Shown here: positions 14,701 to 29,700 of the stretch, in pieces
Layout of the letters: each line of letters opens with the position of its first letter
Numbering within the stretch: the stretch's first letter is position 1
Source of the DNA: Glossina fuscipes
Taxonomy: Eukaryota; Arthropoda; Insecta; Diptera; Glossinidae
DNA: 64,000 nt
Direction: 5' to 3'
NCBI RefSeq assembly: GCF_014805625.2
Contig: NW_023998417.1
Span: 6,539,936 to 6,603,935, forward strand
Translations under genes and position numbers: made by a program
Notes under the pieces: generated by a model
Databases searched by the model: none
The model's input: only the letters and a program-made list of their open reading frames with translations
Told to the model about the DNA's origin: nothing

Positions 14701-17700
14701 GATAGAGGTCAACTCTAGTTATTCGTAACTAAGCTTGCATGCATAATAATAAAGTAAAATGCGGTGTAGCTGTCAATATATGGTATCTCGAGAATTTATT
14801 AACTTTTAAAAGTCAATAAAGTGAAATCAGTATAAAAAAACTTATATTTGTGCGGGAAACCATATCATATGTTTATACCGTACAGCGCTCGTGGTACAAG
14901 GGTATATTAAGTTTGTAGGGTTGTATGCCACAGTCAGATGACTTGAGATGGACCCTATCCTTTATTATATCGACCGATTTAGAGCATACTTGTTCTGAAT
15001 TGATGCTGAGCGTCTGTCTGTGCGTCTGGCTGTCTTGTTTTCTTGCATGCATACAACATACAGATCCCAAATTTTTGAAGTATTTTGATAAAATTTGATA
15101 TTCAATTTCTATTACCAATCGATTTAGCATCACTTTCTTAATCAATTTTGGCCGTTTGTCTATCTTGGTATCTTGTGTTCAACCTAAAGGTAGCAATTTC
15201 TGCGACATTGCGACGACGTGTTTTGGTCCACGGACGAAAGCTATTGAATCGATCGGATCGAAGCACTATTTCGACTTTGCATTATTTTGAAAAGTCATTA
15301 TATGAATAACTGTAGATTGATGTGATTAATGTTTGATCGCGATTCATTATAGTGTTTTTACTTGTTTTTAAATTATTATAGGACTTACCGGTACTTTTAA
15401 TACTGTTTTTTAATATATTATTAGGAAATTTAATTATATAAATTTTTTTAAAAATTTTATAAATGAAAAGTGTTTTTAATCTTTCAATTTTAGGATTTTA
15501 TAGTTCTAACCAAATATAAAAAAAAAAAATCCTCTTATAATTGAATTACATTGTACATAAATTAAATTACATTGTACATACACTTTTCAATAGCCGACTG
15601 TGTACCAAATAACCTACCTAATATTTATATATCAACAGAGAGAGAGAGAGAGTGAGAGAGAGAGAGAGAGACCTTTCCTTTCCTTCCAAAAATTTTAAAT
15701 TAAATGTATTAAGTAGAATAAGAAATGTTTAATCCTTAGGAGGTCAAGTATGGTGTTTTTTTTTTTTTTATTTAGATATGTACCTCGCATTTAACCTTCA
15801 ATGAAGAAACAAAAAAAACTACAAATTTCTTAAGAATACTTTACGCTTGAACATGAAGACAATCCTCTTATCATGATGTTTTGACCATGTGATCACCTTT
15901 TGTAAGCAAGAAGCTATAGTTTACATCATTAAAGATTTGTTTTAATTTAATATTTTTCTATTTACTACACGACGATATGGTGATAAGTTTATTACATTTT
16001 TTGTAACAAAAGTAGGCAGAGGAGTTTTCATAAAAGATAAATTTGAAATACTCTCAAGCAGCTTTATGCCCTTTGGAACGTGGATTGGTAAAGAATAAAT
16101 TTCTAAGCTATAGGGGGATATGTACTGACGATTGGTTGGGCTTAAGGTAAAGTTTTCACCAGGAAAGTAAAATGTGTTCCTTATATCGGATATGTACTGA
16201 CGATTGGTTGGACTTAAGGTAAAGTTTTCACCAGGAAAGTAAAATGTGTTCCTCATATCCTATTGAGGTTCGTCGTATGAGATGGTAAATGTAAATAATG
16301 CACAATTTCTATCGAATATAAATAAATAAAAAAATAATAAAACGATTTGTTGTCTTCAGTTTGAATCCACTTAACATGTTGCCTACAAAAATAGCAACAT
16401 TTCCATTTTCTTTCGAGGTTTCTTGCTAGAGAAACTGTTTTCTTTTTTTTTTTTTTTTGTTAATTATCCCATGAAAAGATTAATTGTCAGATTTAATAGC
16501 AATTTTAAAGCAATTGTTTATTGACTTTAATAAAACATTTGTTTGCAAGAAACTTTCTCTACCTTTCTACGATTTGAATTCAAACAACTGGGTTGGCCCG
16601 TTCATAAGGTTTTCTAAGAAAACAGCTTTGATTCCATGAACTTCTAAGTTCCCTTATTAGAGAGAATATTTCTTACTCTCCACAACCTATGGTAAACTTT
16701 CCTCCATTAATAGATATTTCAATGGAACATTTGCCCACAAAAAAAATCGCTCCTACATTTCCAGGATTTGACTCCGCTCGGCTTAACTCTGTTAAGCACA
16801 TTTCCTACGGTCTCTAAGAAAACAGCATTGGTTCCACCAAGTTTCGAGCCTCCTGCCTACAGAGAAACTCTTGCTTATTGCCCTCCATTAATAGTAAACT
16901 CTCTCTCTCGCATTAAGAGATAAATTGTCGAATTTAATAGAAATTTCAGAGCAATTGTTTATTGATTTCAATGATTTCAATATTTTTCCTTACATTTCCC
17001 TATTATTCAAAATGGCGGGAAATGAATCGAAAAACTCCATGGGGTTTCAAAAACTGATCGCCTAATAAAATAAGAAGCTTGACAAGCATGCTTTATAACG
17101 GAGACTGCCTTTCTATCTGTTATATAACGACCATAGATGAGTATATGAGAAATACGTACAATAATCCTGAACAGAAGAAAGTACACCAAACAGAAATGTC
17201 TTGTAGTGCTCTTTGACTGTTACTCAACTATAAATAGATAGATAGATGGCTGGTGTCTAAATTATCATCTGAAGCGAATACAATTGTTTTACTTGTTTTT
17301 GCCTTTTTCTTTTCTTTTCTTTTCATTTTTTTTTCATTTTTTTTTTTTCTTTTTTTTATTCATTCCTATTATTTGTAGAAAGACAGAAAGAAGAAGAAAA
17401 AGAAATGTCTTTAACTACTACATATAAACTTGACTATATATAAATACCTTGAAAAAACATAACACTGCTTACTTTTCTCAACAATTTTTTTTTTCCGTGA
17501 AATCCATACACAATCACTTAAGAATAACGTACAAAAGATCTCTGCACCTTTGTCAATATTAAATATTCTTTAAATTAATAAAACAATAGCTGTAAGATGT
17601 ACTTACAAAATAAAAGTTTTATTATAGTACTTTTTTTTACCCACATATTATTTAATTTTCTTCGGTTTGTCTACAATTTTTTAACGAGATTCCGAAAAAT

Positions 17701-20700
17701 TTCATTTTCTTTCTTTCACTGTGTAGCAGCTTTCTTTCTCTCTATTTATTATTCAATTATATTCATTTCTTTGCTTATTTTGCTCATCAACAGAACAAAA
17801 CGATGGATGATGATTATTGTGTGATTCCTTATCAGTTTTTATTTGTTTCATTTACTGTTTTACACTATGCTTGAGTAAGATTTATTAAAGTATAAAATCT
17901 GCTCGCAATTAATTTAAAAGTAATTTAAAAATTATTTTTTAAAAAATTATTTCCAAAAGAATGGAAGTATTTTAGTTTCGTCAACGTTAGCGCTAGCAGT
18001 TGAAGGAAAATCGAAACCCAACTCTTAAAAATCTTAATCACTGAGAAGCTTTGAATTCATACTAAATTTGTTTAACATTTCTATTAGAGATCGTANNNNN
18101 NNNNNCTTTGAATTCATACTAAATTTGTTTAACATTTCTATTAGAGATCGTACCAGCAATCTGCACTGTACCTAACTTGGTTTATATAACCTAAGTTTTA
18201 TTAGAAATGCTTTACAAATTTTTCCTAGAAATTCTTCAAAGGTTTTGTGTCTCTTTAGCACTGGCATCACTTGGGGTATATTAAGTTTGTGCGGAGACCC
18301 GCCTTTTAGTATCTTTTATAAATCTAAGCTTGTCAGTCTATCGGTCTTGCTTTCTTATGTTTAACCTAAATGCCACAATTTTTTATATATATTTTTTTGC
18401 TTCGTTTGGCCTAAGGACAAATGCTATTGAAAATGGTTGAGATCAGATTACTTGTCATATATCGCTTTATTTTTAAAAGTCATTCTATGAATAACTATAG
18501 GGTTTGTTTTTCTTTTTTTGCTTTGCTTTCTTTACAGAGAGATGAGAGAAATTCATTTATTAAAAACTAGATAGGTTTTCACAAAGCACTTATTAAATTG
18601 ACTTAAAACATACTTTGACAAATGTTGTCACAATCTTTTATAAGATTTTGGAAAAATCTCATTGAAACTTTTTGCAAAAATATTTCATAAAATCTTTAGT
18701 AATGAAAGTGATAAGCATTTGTAGTAGAGAGCAGAGTATGCAGTACTTCTTTGCTTAATTACCTAGCAATTTACTTACTTTTATTATCATTGTGAGTAGG
18801 TTATGGTACAGTAATAAAATTTCCTTTATTTCAAATTTAAAGCATTTAAAAGCATTCAATTTTGGCTAACTAACTTAAGCAATTTTTGTAGTGATCCGCA
18901 AATTATCTTTACACAGAATCTGACCCTTTCCAAATACTTACGAAAAAAAAAAAAAAATACTTCAAAGCATAAAAATCTATAGATGTAAAAATGTAAATGT
19001 TTGTTTTTTCAAAAATCCAAAGACTTCGAAAACTTTGAAATTTTGACACAACATTACGTTCGCAATAGAAATTGTAGTACATTCTTCATTTTGATAGACC
19101 CGTTTAATGAAAAGCTTCTTAGGTCATTTCAAAAGTAACATAACTATATTTAAAAAAAAAAATTGTGCAATTACTATAAACTAAGGCGGAACGTATCAAA
19201 GCTTGATCAAGTACCGCAAATTTGCTTCAGTCTTTTATGAGATGAGATCGATAGTACCTTTCCATTAGCTTAACAAATGTTTGAGCCAATTTTAAGTCAT
19301 TGACTGACTATTCGATTTATTTCCAAAAGATTTAAAATTTTGCAGTACTTTTCTTGGATTGAGCTTTCCAGCCGTTGTGAAAACATTTACGGACAGATGA
19401 AGTTTGCTTTCAAAGTAAATGAACCGAATTCAATCAAGAACTTGTTTGGCAAACATTCAATTTCTATCTCATGGACAATGTGTTCCCGGGTGCGAATCTT
19501 AGTACGTTTTGACCATACTTGATCGCAGCTATAAAGAGTGCTCACCGAATGAAAGCACATTCGTTTGTCTTTGGCTCCCACTCCATCTCGTTTTATTTTC
19601 TTAATTCTTTCTAACCACCACTGCTTTACATGTATAAGCGGCACTCTCTGAATGATTGGAAAAAAAGGCGGCAAGATCAAGTCGCAACAACTAAAAACTT
19701 ACATACATATTATCGGATTTCCAAGCATCGTAAATCCTTATCTTTCGCTAAATTGTGGGGAGTTTTTCAGTCTAAACAATAGCATTAATTAAATCGTGTT
19801 AACTACTACAACTTGAACTTGAATCAAGTCTGACAAGGGCGCATTTTATTCAATTAGAACGCTAATATTATACTTTACCTATTATCTGTACTCAATATTA
19901 CTCTGAACGTCCTTGAATGTGGCCTGAAAATAATTCTATTGCTTTGTTTGCCATAACTTAGCCTAAAGCATTTAGTTTGATAATTTAAGGTACAATCAAA
20001 CCGTTTGAAAATTTGCGAAAATGTTAGAATGTTAGAAGGTAAATGTATGCGTAAATGTGTGTAAATACTTTATAGCTTTTACCAAGCACTTATTATTCTG
20101 ATATTTATATTCAGTTGATACGCTTGTTTGGATATCTGTACGATTATGTTAGAAGGAAATTAAATTTAAGCAAATTCTGAGCTTGTTTTATATTCTTATC
20201 TGTTGCATATCTCTTCGCTCAAAAAGATTTTTGGCATTTTACATACGAATACTTTTTGATCTTATATTTATAATGCAAATAATGTATAATTCAATTAACT
20301 CGGATAACAGCTTACACATAACGATGTACGTAAAAGCAAGAAAAAAACCAAAAACAAATCTATAAGCAGCATTTACGTTGACGCGTAAAATATTTGCACG
20401 TGAATTATTTACGTAAAATTTCATACACACTTACCGACATAGATGACGCAAGGACATAACACCGTAAACTTGTTCCTTTTTTAAAATTTTATCAATCAAT
20501 AGCCGACCGTAACGTTCAAAAAACATTTCCCGCCTCGTGCTGTAGATAATGGGCTTAAAAGCAAATTGAAAAAAGAAAAAAAAACAAAAAATTAGAGAAA
20601 ACGAAACAAGTTATTAAAAAGTTATTAAAGCGAGCTTAAAGTTGGAGTTGGGAGGATTTTTTTTTTTTCAAGTTTCCAGTTCAGGATACGCTTCTGCTCT

Positions 20701-23700
20701 TAAATTGCAAATTATTGCTGTGAATAGTGTTTTATTTTTTTTTTTAATGATATTTATGGGCAGACCAAACCCCAGACTTAGCTATATATCGCGTGCTCAA
20801 AATTGAACAGCAATTGGATGGATGGACAGATTTTCTTATGTTAAAAAAATCTCTTAAGTGTACACAATGAGTGCTAGAATTTTCACAGGTATCACAACTT
20901 TGCAAATAAGTATAAAAAGTACATAAATGCGCATACAGCTTTTCAATCAATTTAAAAAATGTCTTTACGAAGCAATCAATCATTCATATTTGTACGGAAT
21001 GGAAATGAATATCTAATTGCTTGTCTGCGCTTACCTTGTATGGCATTTCTACAAGCGGTATATTACGTAGTAATATTTGCAAACATGACACATTCTGATA
21101 AAGATAATTGCGACCATTTTCGGTTAGTTTATCAAGCAAAGCTAAAACAGCAGAGCTACCACCATCCGGAGGATTCGGTTCAGCACCATATCTGCAATGG
21201 AGTATAATAAGAAATCATTCATAATGATTCAATCTTTTTAATAATTTATGTCATTTAAGATTTTAAGTTTTAATTTTTGTTTATTATTTAGTATTATTAT
21301 TTATTTTTATTAATATTAACACAACAATCAATAAGTTCGTAGGGTGACATGCAGACGTAGACTCATTATTAATTAGTTCTTATGATTTTTAAATAGTATG
21401 TACGTGCAAGCGAAGTTTATTAATGTTTCGTGATATTTGGTCCGATAGTTTACTAGCAGCGACTGTTTGAATGTGACGCTAAGCGTGAAAAATTCGATTT
21501 TTCCATTTCCATAATCCATTATAAAAATAAAAGTAGCGTGATTACAGTATATATGAACTATAGTTTAAAGTTTCTTACTATCTACTTACTAGCTACATTT
21601 ATATCTCATCCTACGAACTTATTGAATGATATGTTATATTGTTACTATTTACTATTATTGTTTATTATTATTGTCACTATTATTATTATTGTTATTATCT
21701 ATTATCGCTATTACTCACTGTTATTATTCATATTATTGTTAGTATTATTATTATTATTATTATTATTTAGTATTTTCTGCAATTGTTAAGTGACTTCATG
21801 CATGCATATGCTGACTTGAAACAAACAAAAAAAAAAAAAACCGAAACGAAAAAGGATTTTATTTAACATATTGAGCTACATAACAAATAATGTCGTTTTT
21901 GTCATCATAAGCTCGTTTAACGGAAGTTATCGTCACTATCACTTCCTGGAATACCATAAATTATTTATTGATTTAAATTCGTTTAAATATTCACCTGTAC
22001 TATCAAGGTCTTTTGATTATTTCTTAAGAGAAATAACATTTTAATGATTTCATATATATATATATATATATATGGAAAAACTTAATCAAAAATTGTAAAA
22101 ACAAAAAAAAAATAATAATAATAATAATAATAATAAATTTATTTCCATTTATTATTGTTCAAATGTTATGCAATCCTTTTTAGACAAATTTATTATTTGC
22201 ATGCATTATCCAAACTTACATGATTACTTACTTATACGCTTTCCGATAAAGGCTTTTACTTCTTATGGAAATATGTATTATTTTGAAAATTTTTCTCTAA
22301 TAAATTTTTATGAGCAAAATCTTAGAATAATAAAACTTCTTTGCATATACAGACGTCTAACTTTCTATAATATTTACTGGCCTTGGCCAAAGTATGCACA
22401 TACATATACATGTGCACATATATGTGAACACACAAAATGTAATCATCATCCTGTAGTTAGAGAAAAAGCCAATATTCATACATTTTGATTTTTAGGTCCA
22501 AATGTGGGTGAACAACGCAAACAATCCCCACTAGCATCGACCATCATTATCATCATCATCATCATCGTCATCACCAAAAGGAGAGAGAAAATTTTTGTAA
22601 ACACTTTAATATTTGTGTTGAAAGCCAAAGTCGAAGCTGCCCCTCCTCTCATGCCAATAGAGATTTGCGTCCTTCCTCTTTCTTTCTGTCGCAGCAATTT
22701 GGCTTGAAATGCAGTTGTTTTATAGTTTTATGCCATTTTCTATTCAAGGCTTTATTGTTTCTTCTTATTGTGTGTACCCACAAGCGTGCACAAAACTGCA
22801 TGAATCTCTACATTATTCCAAGAATATTGAAACATTTTGTTTCTCTAATTTTTGGCTATTGACCAAAACGAGCAAAGGACCAAACAAAAAAAAACCAAAA
22901 TCTATTTTTTGTGGCCTTAGCCTTATAGAACAAACCCGATCTGTTTTTGTGTCTCCATTTTTCACATATCTTCACACAAACTAATCAACAAAATTGCTGC
23001 GCTCAAATGAAATCACATCAGTCTGTGGTGTAAATATGCACACATTTAACAATCGATGAGGCGTAGTTATGGGGTTTTTTCAATGCATTAAAGATACGCC
23101 AACAATGATATGGGCGTGTGTATGCACTTAAATAAACTATCATAAGTGCCGGTTATTCTGTTCTTATGCTTCAAAAGACAATTGATTTCAAAATTTCCAA
23201 CAATAGAAAAATCAATTTGTGTAAATATTTTTTTCACACATTCGTAGAACGTGTCCATTACCACGGGCATAACTAAAACGTAATTAAATAATCGATAAAG
23301 AAGATTTTGTGCACTAAATGAATTTATTTTCTGTAGTTAAAAAAAAAATTTTAAAAATTTTTCATTTAAGCAAAAATTTTTGTTGTTGAAATTTAAAAAA
23401 AAAAAAAGAAGTCTTTTCTACACAATTGTTACACATTCACATCTGAAATCAGGCATTGAAAAGTTTGAAAAATTTAACCCTAAAAGTAGAGACCAAAGGT
23501 TTTGCATCTATATACGAAGTTAGGCAATAAAAGTTTTAAAAACTGAAGCCTAAAAGTAGACAGCACTATAGGTTAAAGCCAAGAATATGTTACCAATTTT
23601 TTTTTATTCCATACAAACGCTTAAAATAATTTTATATAATCATGTTTAGACTAATTTACCGAAGACGGACATACTAAACTTGTTATTCCCCTTTGTAGTA

Positions 23701-26700
23701 TTCATAAGTTAATGAAACAATGTACTTAGGTCAACTGATTAATAAACTCACATTGGGAAAAGTTAAGGGAAAAAATTGAAATTTGTTAAATATGTTTGTT
23801 ATTAATGCGCGCAAATGAAATTTAAGAGAAACGTGATAGATCTAAAATCCCATTGATAGAAAAAAGGATTTATAAATCTATAGCTGAAGTGTGATCGGCT
23901 TGGTTACTAGCGGCTCTAGCCGACACGGCTATGGTATAGCTTTTAGGAAGTCAAAGGCTAAGTCTAAACTTATGATCAACAATATTGTAAATTATTTTTT
24001 ACGGAAGCTTATGCACTTTTGCGAAAAAGATGGTTATAGAACTTTGACCTATAAGCATATTTACAGAGTTACTTAAATTTTTTTCACTCACAATGCTAAC
24101 GAGTCCTTGTGCAAGTACTTTAAATGAAAGCAATAGCTTTAAAAACATCCTACGTGAAGACTAAATAAAATGCATTTGTTTATAACTTGTAGATATAAAA
24201 AATTCTCTCAGCTCTAACGGTTTGCACTCGCTCGATTGAAACCAGAGTCAATAGGATTTACGTATCATATAAAATATTAAATTAATATGTTAACTAGTGT
24301 CACGTATAAGCTATATATGATTTTAGTGTATTCTTCTTTATTCTTGCAATAAGTTAATTTCGCTATAAAAAAATCTCGCAACATTTGCTTTTACTCAGTA
24401 TCATGAAAAATCGTAAAATATTATAAAATTTACATTCAATTTTAGGAAGCAGAGCATATTTGTTTGCCTTATGATGAGATGAAAATGCATTAGATCCTTA
24501 TTATTGTGAACAGACACATACATAATATAGTATAATTGCCATAAAGTGTTCAGTAACGGAAATCTAAGCATTTCAATCACATCATCTATCTTATCTTTTG
24601 TTTTCATACCATTTGATATCACACATATATTTCATGTTATTTATCAGCTCTTCTTCTGCTACTATTTGTAACGTGTCTGCCAAAATCGATTTCTGATTTC
24701 TTTTACAAAAAAATATACGATTTAGTTTTTAGCCCTTAAAGTGAAAAAGCGTCTTCTGTTTTTCAATAAAATGGAATATTTTATACATAGTAGGCTGGCT
24801 ACCTTGAAAAAACTAAACACAAAAAAAAAAAAAAAATTCTCTTTTATTGAGAAAACCTATATACAAAACAACTCCATATTTATTACTTACATGCAACAAA
24901 CTTTGCTTGTTGCGATATATGCATAAATTAATAAATTTGAAGATGCTATGAACCATGAGACATTTTGGAGTCTTTGTTTGTCGCCCTTTGAATATCTACA
25001 AAGATTTCTTTAAGAAATTCTAGAAAAGAAAATAAAATACTTGTAGCTGCAAATGACTTTACTTTCTTTTGCATGTTAGGCTATTTTCAAAAAAAAAAAA
25101 AAAAAAAAGAAGAAAGAATGCATAGTCACTTTAATGGGCCTTATATATATATGCGTATATATATATATATATTTATACACTTGTTACAGTCCTTGCAAAT
25201 ATGCATAGGGAAAGTATCTCTTTCCAATTTCCTTTTGCCTTTTGCATTAAATACGTGATCTTGTATGCAAACATGAAAATTTTACATTTTTCATAATGCA
25301 TATTATTAAATTTTAAATTTTATATAAACATGTATGCATGTAAAGTTACAGTTTTCAAAAGAGAAACTCTTTCCTCTAACTGAACTGAGTAAAGCTAAAA
25401 AGTAATACTTTAACGTTTCTTAAACCATGCAAATGCATTTTGAGAAGAGAAGATTCACTTCTTGGCACACTCTTCTTCTTCTTTATTACGCTTTAAATTG
25501 TTAAAATTTTCAATTGGCAATAAAAGCACGTAATATTTTCTAATAATACTGAAACACTGGAATTTAATGCTTTCTTACTGTTTCAATTGATTGCCTAAAA
25601 AAACATTGAGCCTTTGAGTCGAAAAACTGACAGACAGACATTCGAAAATATTCCGTCACATTTTTCATTGCCGCTACAGAACTTTTGGAATTTTTCACTC
25701 AATAGAGTTTGAAGTTAGAGGTTAACTGCGCCTACAGACTGCAAATTCAGCCGCTTGAGGGCAATTTAAGGGATTAACGTTTCATAGTCAATGCGCTAGC
25801 TATCTGAGCGTTTTTGCGGTGTTATATTAGTAAGCAATAGTTTCGTTATTGCTGGCAAGCACTTGTACCTCCATGATTTCTCTATGCTTCAGTAAAAGAC
25901 CCGCAAATGAAGTTTAGTTTCTTTGATGCGTCTTTTTTTTTTTTAAATGCTTTAAGACTGTTTGCCTAAAAACGCTCTCTTAGTGATTGTCAAAATTTTA
26001 AACTTTGCCTTTTTTGCAATTCAATTGCCCTAACATGAAAGGTCTTGACCATCGAAACGGATCATAGTATCATCTTTACATTTTTAAAGTTTGCAAAGAC
26101 GACAAGCCCCTCTCTTATTAGTAGCTTATATAAATTTTAAAATTTTGCAAACGTCTGTGGAAAGCTTAAGCGAGAAAAGTTTGAAAACCTTAGCCCATGC
26201 CTGCTGCGTGCTGCCTGCTACGATTCGGATCACTGACGACTGCTTACAAATAAATGATGCAATACTTTCTGGATGTTTCGATTACAAGCCTTTTCGATAG
26301 AGATTCAAAATTCATATCTCATTGAATTTTTACATGTAACATGCTTTGTTTATTAATTAGTCTTTATGTCTGAAAAGGCTCCGAGTACTAATCAGGTCAT
26401 CATAAACTGGATTGAATTCATAATTCTTAAATTATTGCAATATTACTGGTTTGTTAAGAGGTTGTGTGTACTTCATATTGCAAATAAAGAAAAAATATAT
26501 GTATACAATATGCACTTACCTTAAAAGTATTAATAATAAATCGGGAGCACTGGCTTGCAAGGCAACACGTAACGGTGAGGAACGTCCACAAGATTCAATA
26601 GGGATATCAATAAATCTGAAAAGAAAATGGAACAAACAAAAGTTAATAATATGATAAACAAACACGCACATGCATGCAATCTGCTAACTGCTAGCCTGCC

Positions 26701-29700
26701 TGCCTGCCTGCCTGCCAGTTACTACTACTCCCGACTATATAATTATATCTACTTATATCGTTAGTAACGAAAAATTTGTTCCTAAAGCTTTAGTTTAGTT
26801 TCATTCATCGGCCCAACAAATTTAATGCTTTTGAATAAACATATTGAAATTTATAGCACTACGTGACGTATAAGTAATCATAGATATTTAAACAAATGCT
26901 CACATATGACTTAACGTTTGTTTGTTTATGTGCCCTATGAGTAAAATTTTCACTGTTATTTTTTTTTACTTTTTTTTTTTTTTTTTGTTATTATATTCCA
27001 TGATAAGCACATAATGGTAGGTAGCATTCATTGTTCATCGGCATCGGCAAATTTATATGTACAAGGAAATTTACATATAAAATGAATTTTTAAATGAAAA
27101 TTTCAAAAACCTATATATATATATATATATATATATGAAAAGAAGCATATAAAAGAAATTAATGCCCTTTAATACGGATCACGTACACCCATCTCTTTAA
27201 ACGGGGGGCAAAACAAATTGAACTTCATTTATTTGATGTTTTCTTTTTCTTTACAACTGAGTCATGTATGTAAGTGTGTAATTGGCATGAACGATATGAA
27301 CGATTTGTGAACGCGTGAATTTAAATCAGAAGAGAGAATTATATTCAACTGAAACTAAATCTTTTCCTCAATCAAGATTATTTGTTAGTAAAACAAAAAG
27401 CAAGTGTTTATACATGTTATTCCTCTTTCTATAAAGATTTTCAAGCTTTATAACGCGCAATTATATTCGTCTTAGAAGGAATGAATCTAGTCGTGTCTTC
27501 TCTCATCATCTTTTTAAATAGTTGCTATTAATTGCGTTCACTTTAGTTGAACGATCGTTGTACTATCGTGAACTTTGAATGACTAATTAACGCAGGCATT
27601 AATATGAAAATGAGTGAAACGTTTAAGTGCATCTTCTCTAAGGAAGTTTATTATTGCTTCTCTGTCTAATCAAAGAATATGCAGCCGTAAATATATAAAT
27701 AGCACAAGATTTCTAATACGGTTTCTCCTAAAACGCAAAGATTTATTAAGATATTAATTATATATGCAAAAGGTTTACCTTATCTTACTAAGGTTTAAAT
27801 TATATTTAAAAGAAATTATGATAGGGTTTTTAGTAAAAAGGTTTGAAATAAAAAATAAAAAAGTAGGAAAGTTTTTCAAACATAAAATAACGTAAACAAT
27901 TTCAATAAATTTTTAAAGAAAAAAGTGAAGAAAAGAAAGGAAAGGAAATGAATTTAGGCAAACAATAGCAATAGCTAACCCTAATCGTAAAATGTTTTTT
28001 TTTTTTTTTTTTGTAATGAATAATACCACGATGTGACTCTTAGACACTTATGAGTAATAATTGGAATAATTAAAATTTGTGCTCTCATTACTTACAGTTT
28101 AAAATTCACTTACATATCCGAACAAGGATAAAAAATTAAACTCATGCCGTATGCATTGAAATAATGAAGAAATTTAAGTTTAAAATTGAAATGTGCTTCA
28201 AAGACACATCATAATGGGTTTAAGGATAAAAATGAACTATTGGTTCTTTACGACTCATTCAATGTTACATGCTATATTCCCGTGTCCCCCCCCCCCCTCT
28301 CCCCCCATCTCCACCTTTCGTTCAACCAGGTTACGATTACACCTTTAATGTAGAGTAACCAGCTGCCGTGATATCTTGCCAAAGTTTATCTTTTTTTTTT
28401 TTAAACATGTTTTGCCTCAATTTTTACTTTAACCAGATACCGTACATTTTCAGTGTGTGTGATTAAGATTGAAAATTCAAATTTTTAGATTAATATTCTT
28501 CAAGCTATCTCTCTTAACGTCTTACATAGAAGATGGGTAAGCGAAGAAGAACTCACATAATAATCTTAAGCTTATCAAGAATATATTTGCATTTTGCAAT
28601 TTTCTATGATGCTCTACCCTTTGATTTCATAAAATTAATGTACGATCAGCTTTTGGTGAGACGAGTAGGTAAATAAAAAGAATAAGAAAAACAATGCTTC
28701 CATCTTGGAGCCAATTTCTTGCATACAATTTTTCTTTATCATTTAAAATCTTCGAATGCGAATCTTTTCGGTTACAGTCCTTACATATGCTCCATCTTAA
28801 AACAAATCTTTTTCAATTACTATTTTTGGGTAGTGTCAACGAAATAACAAACTTTGTATACCCGCTTTTTTTTTTCTATTTTTTTATTTATTTATTTTTT
28901 TTTTGAAGATTTATCGCATACATAGGGTAGTTAAAGCCTAGTGATGTCATAAACAAAAGCACAAGCGTAAAATTTATGTAATATACGTTGTCAACGTAAA
29001 TGCGTTTATATGCCAAACGAAAACATACCCTAAAACATTAAAATAACATTAAATAACATTTTATAACATCGCCTCAAACGAACCAAAATTTACGGCTGCC
29101 TTTTATTTATACTCTTTTTTTATTTCTTTTTTTTTTTTAATAATGATAACTAACGCAGTGCTTCAGCTAGCGTGTAATGTTTTCCTTTCTTTTTTTTTTG
29201 CCAAATATTCATATATTCTTATACATAAATATATGAATATATGTATATATAATGAATGTATTTGCTCTGCAGAGACGAAAGGCTACAGTAACGATTTAAT
29301 TCATTAAGAACTTTTTAAAGTTTTTCTCCCGTAAGTTATAAAAACTCTTTTCTTTTTCTTTTTTTTAGTATAGTGAAAATTATGACTTTTAGAAATTTGA
29401 TAAACACAAATGAAAATGTCAAATATATTAGAAAAAAACAAAAGTCAACAACGTTTTAAAAAAATCCAATTGCGACCTTCGAGCTTGAGGGCAAAGAAAA
29501 AATTGAATAAGATTTTCTTTGTTTCAAAAATATCCGAATAATTTAATCAGAAAAATGAAGAAAAAGAAAACATTAAGAATTTTCGATATAAAAAACTTGC
29601 TAATAGACGAATACAATGATAAGACGTACATTGATAATTTATTTGTTAACAAATAAATGAATGCATTGCATCAAAAATTGACAGCAATATATATATTGAC

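Larger units (their letters stand above)
12799..20434 (-). other. ASB-like gene last intron, 7.6 kb
   Basis: Holds three dispersed-repeat copies, the 72 bp tandem repeat (16116-16259), a degenerate array of units of about 200 bp (16340-17010), GA and CA microsatellites and the assembly gap. No exon seen. Confidence 0.6.

Noticed and set aside
19387..19680. 97-codon - strand ORF faintly resembling a piggyBac-type transposase ([15 protein letters not shown])
   Set aside because: Only one short loosely matching motif, no catalytic residues visible; a blastx would be needed to support it.
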